DNA from: Corynespora cassiicola
Lineage: Eukaryota > Ascomycota > Dothideomycetes > Pleosporales > Corynesporascaceae
Assembly: GCA_022059125.1 (NCBI GenBank)
Contig: JAEUWY010000023.1
Location: forward strand, 1,364,001-1,428,000
Reading direction: 5' to 3'
DNA length: 64,000 nucleotides
Within the stretch, counting starts at the first letter, position 1. Each line of letters opens with the position of its first letter. Below the pieces are notes generated by a model. The model was not told the origin of the DNA. It did not search any database and was given only the letters and a program-made list of their open reading frames with translations. Positions 37,301-47,050 of this stretch are shown here, piece after piece. The position numbers and the translations under genes were made by a program.

Positions 37301-39249
37301 ATTACAGCTCTATTATAAAATTTTAGTTACTATATATAAGTAGCACTAATACTTTATTAAATTTAGCTATATTTTTAAATTTTTAGTACTTTAGTTTTAG
37401 AACAGATATTTTTAGCTTAAGCGCTAATATATTTTAAAATTAACTAATTAAACAGATATAAACGTCTGTATTAGAACTTAAAAGTATTTTTTTAAACTAA
37501 TTTATATTTTTTATAGCTACTTTAGTATATTCTAAACTATTATAGCTTTTAATATTTTTAAAGAGTATCTTTCAGCTCTGAAAATTTAACTTTAAATTAA
37601 ACTAATTAATTTAAAATAGTTTTAAATATATTAGCAGTTTTTTAAAATTAGTAACTATAAATAAAATTCTATAAGTCTATACTCTGTTTTTTAAGTTTTT
37701 AATATATAGCTTTATAACTATAAACTTATAAATAGTATAATCTAATTTATTTAAAAACAGTAAAATAATCTTTAGTACAGAATAAATAACTAAATTCTGT
37801 TTTTTTACTACTATTACTAAAATAATATTAAGCTATACTCGGCTATTTACTATAGCATCTAGCTTCGTAAAACTTTTTATTTCTACTTTAAAAAAAAATA
37901 GTATAAATTTTTTAATATTTAGCATTTTCTTAAAATTCTCTAACTTTTTTATTTATATTAAGTTAATATAAGCTAAAAAGTAAAAATTTAATCTCTCTAG
38001 CTTTTAACTTTTCTCTTCTTATTAAAAAAATAGGTTTTTTTTTTTACTTTATTTAGATAACAGAGTATAATATAACTCTATTTCTTATAAATATAGCACA
38101 CTATATTTATTTTAGACTTTTTTTTATACTCTTAAAGCATTTTAGCCTGTTATAAATTATTTTTACTTTTTTTTTTTTTTTTTTAATTTAACTCTGTAGA
38201 ATTAGAGCTTATTAACGTACTAAATTCTTGCTTATTTTTTTTTTAATTTTTTTTTATCTTACTTTTCTGCAACAGATCTCTATAAATTTTATTTATTTTC
38301 TACTTTATTTATAAAAAATCTAAATAATTTTATTAAAAAAAATATTATAATTTACGTTAGACTTCCTCTAAAAATACTCTAATAAATTTAACTACTATTT
38401 TATAAAAGTTTAATTCTTTTATTTTAACTTATAAAAGCTAGAGGTAATTAAAAAGGTCTGTTAAAAACTGTAAAAGCTTTTACTTATAAATTTTAATAAA
38501 GTTATAAACAAATTACTTACGTTTTTCTACTATACTTAATACTTTTAGTATTTTTTTTTTTAAGTTTTACTATATAAAAACTTAATATAAGTTATTTTAG
38601 CGTATATGTACCGCATACGTCTTCTAAAAAATTTTTATATTTTTACTTATATATTATAAACTAAATAAAAATTTTTATTTATCCGCTTTAAAGTATTATA
38701 AGTTTTTTATATAGTAGTTTTTGTTATTATAGAGCTATTAGTTATAATCTACTCTATTTCTTTTTTTATAATAATAAAATAGTTTAGAGTATAGTAAATT
38801 TATTCGTTTTAGTGCAGAATAGACTATTATAGTAATTTTTATATTGTTTATAGCTTTATTAAAAGCTTTTATATTACTCTGCTTATATCTATAGCGTAAT
38901 TTAAATAGTTATTATAATTTTTTTTATTATTATTTATTTTTAAACTATTAGCGTAGTTCTTTTAACGCTTTTAGTATTTTAAATTAAAGTAAAGTATTTT
39001 TTTTTAGTTTTAGTAATAATAAAATCTTGCAATCTCTACTAGGCTCTGCTAATCTAATATTATTCTGTTATTATTTATAGTTATTTTTTTATTTTTAACT
39101 ACTTTTTCTGCTACCGCCGTAGTATAAAATACTAATTTTTATTTTTTTAGTACTTTTAAAAGTACTAAGTAAAGTTTATAAATTTATATAGTTATTAGCT
39201 ATAATAGTTTAACGCTGTTTATTTTATACTATATAATAAATAATTAAAA
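37301..39249 (-). other. Element C 5' part (protease/gag region), unreadable
   Basis: By position this should hold protease, gag and leader of element C on the minus strand. RIP has removed so much that I could not read a capsid or zinc knuckle with confidence. Confidence 0.45.
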
Positions 39250-41329
39250 TATTAGATATAAATCTAAAGTAGAGTAAAAAAGTTATAATAATATAAATAG
39301 ACAGGTAAAAAGAACTAAATTATATATTATTATATATAAAAAGAGATAAATTGCTGCTAAGACAGCTTACAGCGACTTAAAAATATATAATATATTTAGT
39401 AAGTAAGTAAAATAGATAAGTAAGTAGAATAGCTTTACCGCGCGTCGCGTACAAGTACTTTTTAACTATAATAATATAGTATATTTTTATTTCTCTAATC
39501 TATAAAAAAAAGCAGACTTACTTTAGCTATTTAAGTATATAATTTAAATTTATTTAAAAGCCTCTGTTAAGTAGTTTAATTGTATAATATATTTTACGTA
39601 ACTTTTATTTACCGCTATTATAGTACTTTTTTAAAATATAACTTTTATTTAGTAACGTATAAACTTACAGCTACTAAAAAAAAAGTTTTTTTTTAGTATA
39701 TTTTTAACTTTATTACGCGAAATTTTTTTTTTTAAATTTTAGTTATATAAAAAATTATTAATTTTATTTTTCAGACGCGTAATAATTTTTAATTTTAAGT
39801 TATTAGCTAAAAGTAGATTAGAAACTTTATTAATTACTAGAAAATACTTTATATAACTTATAATTATAAGTATAACTACTAGTAAGTAGTATATAAAAAT
39901 TCTACTATTATTTAAGCGTAGTTTAATTTTATACGAAATATAATCGCGAAGTATAAAATATTTAAAAATAATATATATAACTTTAATAAAACTAGTTTTT
40001 AAATAAATATTATCGCAACTTTAAAAGTTATTATAAAAATAAAATAAAAAAATTATATAAAAACTATTTAGTCTAAAAACTATAAATAAGTTACTATTAT
40101 ATACAGAGTTAACGCTTAAAAGTAAAAAGTTCTGTTTTTTATTATTTTTGCAGTAAAGTTTTACTAAATAACTTAGTACATAAACTATAATTTATTATAT
40201 AATTAAGTAATTATAGTTAGTAAAAACAGCTAAACAGATAATTAAATTAGATATAAATAGATATAACACTTTAATAAGTATATAAAAACTTATACAAAAA
40301 AATAATACGTTTTTTTATTATAAATAGATATAAAAACTATTATTTTAATTAGTTTAAAAAATTCTGCAAACAGAACAGCATTTTTACTTTTTATCTACTT
40401 TTTTATTTTTTTTTATCTGCTTTAACTACTAAATATAAACTATTTTAGCTTTTTAAAAGCGTTATACAGTAAAAAAATTAAAAAAAAAATAAAGCTTAGT
40501 ATAAACTATATTATAAAAAAAAAGTTTTTTAAAATATACTATACAGCGTATACAGCAGCTATTATAATAAAAAATATTTAAAGTAATTTTTAAGCTACTA
40601 GACTAGTTTTATATAACTTAGAACAGATTTTTTAATATTTAAATTTTATTATATAAATACTAAGTTCTATATATACAGAAAAATCTAAATAAAAGTTAAA
40701 AACACTTTATATTTTTATTAAGATAAAGTGTTAAGTAAAGTATATTTAAAAGCAATAAAAGCTTTATATAAATTTTTTTTAGTTATTAATAGATTGCGTA
40801 TTTTAACAGTTATTAAAAAGTTTTAAAAAAATTATATATAAAAAAATAATTTTTAAAGTTAAAAATACTATATTTTAAACTAAAAACGTATATTAAAAAT
40901 GTAAACAGACAGCATATTATATAACTATAATAAAAAAAATATATTAACTATTTAAAAAAGCTAAAAAATAGTATAGAATAGTATAGTAGTAGAGTAAATT
41001 TAGAAAAAAGCTTTATAAGGCGAAGTTTATACAGCGTATACTTAATCTTAAAAATATATACTATTTAAGTATAGTATATATTAGTTATTTAAATATATTA
41101 TTTATACGTGCGTAAAACGCGTAAAATTTTAATAGTAATTTTATTAGCTTTTATTTTTTATTTTATAATTTATTAGAGCTGTTTATATACGCGACGTGCG
41201 GTAGAGCTATTCTACTCGCTTATCTGTTTTACTTACTTACTAAACACGTTACTATTACGCTTATAACTAAGCTAACCTAGAACACCCTATAATAGGCTAT
41301 AATAGGTTATAATAAGACACGGCCTTACA
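39250..41329 (-). repeat. Element C 5' LTR split by a Fot1-like element
   Basis: 39,250-39,387 plus 41,250-41,329 together give the same 218 bp as the intact LTR at 22,915. The join falls at TA within CTTAAAAATATA/CTATTACGC. The right end is GGCCTTACA followed by the TTAGT duplication. Confidence 0.9.
39390..41249 (+). mobile_element. Fot1/pogo-like DNA transposon (copy 2), RIP-mutated
   Basis: It is 1,860 bp with TA duplications at 39,388-39,389 and 41,250-41,251. The terminal inverted repeat in least-mutated form (right end) starts ACGTGTTTAGTAAGTAAG and runs about 45 bp. The left end is its RIP form, ATATATTTAGTAAGTAAG. The plus-strand transposase relic shows FKKFCKQNSIFTF near 40,345 (family F..FC..N.I.TLC.P.HSS) and NYITKKKFFKTILYSAYTAAI at 40,505-40,570. 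The size and family resemble Fot1-like elements known from Pleosporales. The sequence is different from copy 1. It is inactive through stops. Confidence 0.9.
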
Positions 41330-41334
41330 TTAGT

Positions 41335-41770
41335 AACTTTAGTATAATATAAGTTATAACGAATATTACGAGATTTTAGCTATTTTATATTTATATTAGT
41401 ATATAAAGTAAGTAAGCTGCGTAAAACCTACGCTTAATATATACTTTAAATATAATAAATATTATTTTTAAAACTACTATTAATATATTATTTAAATTAT
41501 TTTTCTGTTATTAATTCTAGTATAAAGTAAATACTATTATTTAAAGCTAGATCTTTTATATAAATATTAACTAAAAAGTAAATATAAAATAATAAGTTCT
41601 AAGTTATACTTTATATATTTTAACTATATTAAAATAAAAAACTAAAAAGTAAAGAAAGTATCTAGCTTTTTATACTAACTAGTTAAAAATAAAATAGATA
41701 AAAGTAAAGTAAAGTAATTAAAAGTAAAAAGAGAAAAATAATGTAGTAAAATAGTATTCGGGTCTAAATT
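41335..41770 (-). repeat. Right arm of the long inverted repeat, second part
   Basis: Continues the arm that was cut at 22,909. The reverse complement of 41,570-41,770 matches 16,470-16,640, and of 41,335-41,350 matches the sequence just before the GGCCGGC core at 16,686. An LTR copy (41,354-41,558) interrupts it. Confidence 0.6.
41354..41558 (+). repeat. Solo LTR of the G1 family
   Basis: Its reverse complement matches the G1 terminal repeats (520-720, 6647-6851) over about 205 bp. No pol sequence of that family is adjacent, so it is a solo LTR. It sits where the left arm of the inverted repeat has no such insert. Confidence 0.7.
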
Positions 41771-42313
41771 GTTATAATAGCTTATAATTAGCTTTAGTAA
41801 TAATTTAAGCGTATTAGTTTTAAAAAATAGTAAAAAAAATATTATAAGTTATAGCAGCGTTTTTTAGTAATAAATATATATTATTTTTATAGTATTAAAC
41901 TACTTTAATAATTTTCTGTTTATTATAAAAAATATATTCTATTAAATATTATAGTATTATTATTATACTGTTAGTAATAGTAAATTTAGTAAAACTAATT
42001 AATTTACTTATTTTATTAATTTACTTATAAACTACGTTACACATAATAAATATAAATAGTAATAACGTTAGTTAAGCGTTTAACAAAACAGTAACTAAAA
42101 ATAATAAAAAATATTTAATATTTACTGCGTATTAATAATAAAATAGAAATAATAGAAAAAATTAAAAAATATAATTATATGATAAATAAAGTATTAAAAC
42201 TTAATTTCAAAAATTTAAAATAAGAATAATATAATATACTTACTGCTTATTAATAATAAAATAGAAATAATAGAGAAAAACAGAGTTAATATTCTATAGT
42301 AGCTATAGTAGTT
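41771..42313. other. Right edge of the AT-rich block
   Basis: RIP-mutated DNA with no protein. It includes the direct repeat of 16,135-16,200 (at about 42,045-42,110) and a 118-bp-spaced direct repeat of ATTAATAATAAAATAGAAAT (42,131 and 42,249). The composition switches to balanced within about 50 bp of 42,314. Confidence 0.6.
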
Positions 42314-44390
42314 TTATATTAAACTTAAATGTTGTATATACTTCTCTGCGTCCTGTGTAATTTTAGAATGTTGAGGGGGCTGTTGTAGTGCGTTAAGTAA
42401 GATAGATGAGAGATAAGAACAAGTCTCTACACTGATCTGGTTCTGGCGAAACTTCTCGTCGACAACTCTACCCATTAGAAGAACGGTGTTGACGACTGAT
42501 TGGGGACATGGATCGAACGCGATCAGAGATGCCGTGATCCGTCTGTTGGGGCTACTCGCATTGGGTGTACGTACACCTAACTCAGGCATCGCATACGTAT
42601 TTTCTAACCCGTATTTAAGCACGTTGAAGGACTCGTATTCTGTTTTTTGTCGTATTTGCGATATCTCTGGCAATAGATCAAATCGTTCCGCAGTTTCAAT
42701 AGTGTCGACTAGCATCAAGATACCAAGACAGTAGTCAAGGCTAACCTTGTACCAATTGAACCTGTTTTGTTGACCAAGGAAAAGGAGTCGTCTTTCGCAG
42801 ACTCGTAGCTGCGGGCGTACCGAAGACTCGAAGATGCCAATAGCGGCGAGCAGCGCGCTCCATACGAAGGAAACACTTTCCTCATCGACACCCTCTCTGA
42901 GCGCTTCTTTCAGTGACGCAATGTTCTTCCACGTATAGACCTTGGCAACCTCTGCAGCGCAAATAATGCATGAAGCATCTTCATCTGATAAAGCCATCTC
43001 TGCTTCGCACCAGTCTTGCGTTGTATGACTTGGGAAGGACCTTGAGATGAATCTTCTGACACTCTGCCATGTAGGTTCTGAGCATGCGCCTTGCTGTCCT
43101 GATGTTAAGGAAGACCTCAGGTTCGCAGTGAGCGAGTTTGATGTGTCCCAAGTGATAGCTGTCCAATAGACTCTGCTCTCGAGGTCTGACTGTGCCTTTT
43201 TGATTGTGACATTGGGGTCACAATAGGATTGTACATTTCGAATCCAAACTGCAACTTCTGAACTCTTGAGTCGACAGCCTTGGTGCTGTCCTCTCAGCCT
43301 TTGTACTTGTACAAAAGCATTCTGAATGCATACGGCACCACTAATACCATCCAGTTCTTCATTCTTGGTGATTCCTTTGGGAATTGGTGTTTGGGAGAAT
43401 AAATAGAGCGTGAGAACCGAACGGTATGATGTGCGGTTGATAACTCTCAGCATATCTTCCCTGGTCGTTCGCCAGCTCTCTCTGATGGTCTCTTCGATTT
43501 CAATCTGTGGGTATTGATTCTTTTCCAATACTAGTGGAAGCCATTGAGATGTGAATGCGCATATCGCGCTCTGAAAATATCGATCAATTTGGTTGTCCCT
43601 TTGTTCCTGATTTTCCAATACTCCAGGTAAATCTTCCATACATTGGTGAGATTCATCTATACAGACATCGAGAGATTGAAAACAATTCGTGTCGGGTACG
43701 AGCATGTTCTCAGCAATCGGGCCTTCTCTACAAGAGTCAGAAACAGAGTGCTTTTTGGTTGTAAGGTCACTGTATTAAGAAACGCTTACATTAAAGGGCA
43801 GCCATTTTTTCCTACCGAAGAACCAAAAAGAACCTGGCATGCATGCGGGAAAATTTGGCTTGACCACCTTTTCAATATGCTCGTTATCGACTCGGGTTGT
43901 GGCGGGCTGAATGGACCAGGACAGCTTTGTGGCACATCAGACAGCACGACGGATTTCGATGGCACGGTAAGACTCACCCTAAATCTATAGCTGGTCTATA
44001 TTCGGAGGCCAACTCTGTCTGATCATGTAACATATCGGCGTAGAGGGGTTCCTCTCGGATGTTTGGCGAACCGATGTCCGACTCTGGAAGAGTATTCGAA
44101 GTTTTAGTCTTAGTATTAGCTATCCACTATATGGCGTAAGCCGAAGCAAGCAATTTGACGCAATTACAAAACATGACTTGTTTTCTGCAATCGAGTAAAT
44201 GTAAAGCAGCCATTCTCACCTCAAATGTACATGGCCGCTTTCTTCGCGAGCATCTTGAGCACGAACCACGCCACCTCAGTCTTCCGGGCTGATATCCGTG
44301 TTTTGAGGCGTCGCATGCGACGCGTGAACGACGACAGTCGTCGCAGCTTGAGAACTGAGTCCTCCGCTTCAATGCCTTTTCTCGCGTCAT
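42314..44390 (-). CDS. Zn2Cys6 fungal transcription factor (4-exon model)
   Basis: Model: complement(join(42314..43727, 43790..43978, 44032..44126, 44220..44390)), 622 aa. The middle intron (44,031-43,979) is the least certain. Exon 1 encodes a basic N-terminus and the binuclear zinc cluster CX2CX6CX17CX2CX6C (Cys 16, 19, 26, 44, 47, 54). The 17-residue loop between Cys3 and Cys4 is longer than usual. The last exon encodes about 470 residues resembling the middle homology region, with RVYWTAITWDTSNSLT as its most typical part. It would bind DNA in the nucleus as a pathway-type regulator. Immediately upstream on the same strand is an NmrA-like gene. The last codons and stop lie in AT-rich DNA at the block edge, so the natural C-terminus may be lost. 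Confidence 0.75.
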
Positions 44391-44581
44391 TGCATTTCAG
44401 ATGGGAGGGTGTCGAGGAAAACGGGTGGAACTTGAGGAAGCCAATTGGCAGGGCTCCGCGCCAATAGTCTCGGAGGTGGAACGCGCATTGGTAAGCAACA
44501 TGTACATGATTGGTCAGGACTCGGTATCTAACTGCGCCTTCCACCACCGAGTTCTCTCTCTGCCGAATGGGCTCGTATCCG

Positions 44582-45490
44582 TCACAAAAGACTCGCAACC
44601 AAAGCCCGGATCTCCTCCTCATCCGACTGCCTGACGCCCAGAAGATCATTATCTACTCGCCCGGTGAAGTCGCATCCGTACTCTTCACTGAAGCACCCAC
44701 AGAGACTGAATCCCAGCATTGCAGCTTCCACATGCGCCTCGCCCCCTCTTGCTAGCCTGGCCAGACTTTCTTCTCTAACCTGGCTGATATCCTTCACCGT
44801 GGTCTCCCATGAGTTGCCATCCTTGTCTTTGGCATACTTGATCAACTGGTTCTGTGTGACTGCTGCAGAATGCACATAGACGACCCGATTTGTTGTCTTT
44901 TCTTGCTCCCTAATCACACCCAGCACTGCACTTGCAATGTCCTTCAGGAGCGTGGCGCTGAATTTGACGTCGCCGCCATCGTACAAGACAGCCGTGCGGC
45001 TCTTCAAATCCGCAACAAGTCCCATCTCGAGACACCAGTCCAGAAACAGGCCATTGGCAATCGAAGTCCACGTGAATTCTGGACAGCAATCAGACCTTTC
45101 CCCGAGGTATTGTTGCGTAGCCGCTTTAGGAGCGCAGACGGGAAGTGACACAGCCAACGCATTCTGTGAGTCCATACCAAACTCTGCGGGTATGAAGCGG
45201 CGCACGCCAGCTGCAACTGAGGCGTCGATGAGAGGGTTCTGGCTGCCAATTGCGAGAGTGGCAACGCAAGAGATTACTACTTCGACACCGGATAAGGCGG
45301 GAGTAATGGAGTCAGCCGAGGAGAAGTCCACCTCTTTAACGATCAAGTTTGCGTGGGGGGAGAGTTTAGAAGAGTTGCCACCGATGCGGGAAAGGACCGT
45401 CACGTGGTGGTTGGCGGCCAGGAGAGCGCTAAGTATGGGCTGACCAAGGTTTCCAGTGGCGCCGGCGAGGGCAACAGAGCTTGATGCCAT
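44582..45490 (-). CDS. NmrA-like / isoflavone-reductase-like NAD(P)-binding protein
   Basis: 303 aa, single exon, starting MASSSVALAGATGNLG, which holds the Rossmann dinucleotide-binding GXXGXXG motif at residues 10-16. Further typical parts are HVTVLSR (strand 2), DFSSADSITPALSGVEVVISC, a VAAGVRRFIPAEFG stretch (family signature around the substrate pocket) and NGLFLDW. The usual Lys of reductase members cannot be assigned safely, so it may be an oxidoreductase or an NmrA-type redox sensor. The frame stays open 28 codons upstream, but the start at 45,490 gives the normal family N-terminus. It lies 191 bp upstream of the transcription factor gene, same strand. Confidence 0.88.
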   Translation of the reverse strand: MASSSVALAGATGNLGQPILSALLAANHHVTVLSRIGGNSSKLSPHANLIVKEVDFSSADSITPALSGVEVVISCVATLAIGSQNPLIDASVAAGVRRFIPAEFGMDSQNALAVSLPVCAPKAATQQYLGERSDCCPEFTWTSIANGLFLDWCLEMGLVADLKSRTAVLYDGGDVKFSATLLKDIASAVLGVIREQEKTTNRVVYVHSAAVTQNQLIKYAKDKDGNSWETTVKDISQVREESLARLARGGEAHVEAAMLGFSLCGCFSEEYGCDFTGRVDNDLLGVRQSDEEEIRALVASLL

Positions 45491-45574
45491 TCTGAAAGAG
45501 GAACGCTTCCGTCTTCTATCGTGTCTAGGATAAATCATAAACATTGTTTCGGGTGTGAAGAGGAGATCGCACAA

Positions 45575-47050
45575 CGCTTACAATTTTAGATGCAGCAGAT
45601 TGAGGAATACGCGAATGAAGTATGACGATTAGATGTTGAGGGTACTTATATATATGTGTATGTATGGTGCATTTCAGAGAGATTTCGCCATCTCGGAACC
45701 GATGCTTGATGTCGGAACTAATAGCCTCGCAACCGATACTCAATTGTTTAATGCAGAGCGTCAGGGCAATTCGTTGATTATTTGTTACGTAAATACTAGG
45801 ATAATCCTTTTTTATAGAGAATACGCATACATGGTCCATTCAGTTATAGTTTTTTTTTTGCCTGCACATAGTGTCACGGATCCGATGTTCGGACCCGACG
45901 TTTATGCTAGAAGCATGTTCCTAAAGGACATTTCTAGAGCCAGAGGCGACTTGTAGTTAATTACCAAAGGCATTTTCGTTATGCTAATTCTTAGTGCTAT
46001 GTCCGCTTACTCTACTGGCAGAAGTTGCTGAGACGGGACCTTACCATAACCGAAGTTGTCGACTTGCATCTTATCTGCCATCAGGATAAAGGTGCGAGAT
46101 TAGTCCTCAGGCTGCTAAGAGCCCTTTTTTTCAACGAAACCTGCTGGAATGAGTAAATTTGTTCTAATGTCGGCCTGCACTAACTAGCATGTGACCTGCT
46201 TTTCAAGGTCTGGGGTATCAGCTGGGAAACAGACATGTACGCCGCGAACGAGATGCAGCTTATTCCTAAATACCTTGAACGGGAGTTGTGAACAGGATTT
46301 ATAGACAGCTTCATTAGGGTTGTTCATACTACGATTTTACATTAAATCTATGGGCGCTACCTAGGTATTACTATAGAGAAGCACGACTTTCGCGACTGAA
46401 CTGTATCTACTGCTACTTTTACGAAATATTTATTAGGAACTTTGTTGCATGGCTTGATAGCAACATCGTTTTGGTATGAATATATCTTTCGGGCGAAGAC
46501 TTTAGTCAGACCTTTATAAGAAAGCTCTAATTCGTTGGCTTAACCCTGCGTGGGTGGTTGGCAAGCTTGCAACATCTTATTGAACATGCCTTGAGCGTCT
46601 TGTGTGATTTCTATTGATACAATAGATTTATATACATATTTTCAATGTGTCCTTGCAAGACCGCTGGGTAGTGCATTAATTGCCATTGTGATCCTCTCTA
46701 TTAGTATTGTTATTGATCTCGAGTATCCGCGTCACCACTAATGTTCGATCGTGTTGCCGTACTGGACCCATATCATGATCATCTACATGTCCTTGTTCCA
46801 CATGCCCTAGTTAGAAACTACTTTGGTACGCCTCGAACGATTCAATATTGTTGATGCACTTGCACGGTATGGCGAGTGAATTTTTGAATTCAGGCTTACT
46901 ACTAAAATCGTCAATAGCACGTTATATGACAGCACAAACTGATACTGTATTTCCCCTTATTGTAATGCTGATCATCAGCATACTAAGTCCAGGTATAATC
47001 TAGGAGGAGAAGGGGGGTTAGTTTTGGTTATTAGGACGCGTGTGAGAGAA
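45575..47050. other. Intergenic, no gene recognised
   Basis: About 1.5 kb of roughly 42% GC DNA. The first 300 bp upstream of the NmrA-like gene should hold its promoter. A 44-codon open stretch near 46,735-46,853 (plus strand, FDRVAVLDPYHDHLHV) reads protein-like but is isolated. No repeat was identified. Confidence 0.5.

Larger units (their letters stand above)
22915..41329 (-). mobile_element. Gypsy chromovirus (element C), host of three nested insertions
   Basis: LTRs of 218 bp lie at 22,915-23,132 and at 39,250-41,329 (the latter interrupted). Both are bounded by the 5-bp duplication TTAGT (22,910-22,914 and 41,330-41,334). Subtracting element B, two Fot1 elements and their duplications leaves 7,940 bp. 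Pol reads on the minus strand: RT with KTAFKIKYSYFKYF and YLNNILVYS near 36.85-36.98 kb (family YLDDILVYS), an integrase zinc-finger and DDE region at about 35.46-35.2 kb (VEAYCNNCLKYKK, ILVVVN.LIK), and a chromodomain-like KYLVK-stop-KSY near 34.25 kb. All frames are broken by TAA/TAG, so it is dead. Gag should lie at about 37.5-39 kb but no knuckle was identified. Confidence 0.85.

Noticed and set aside
44221..44649. 142-codon minus-strand frame
   Set aside because: Overlaps the zinc-cluster exon and the end of the NmrA-like gene in another frame, with no domain. It is a shadow.
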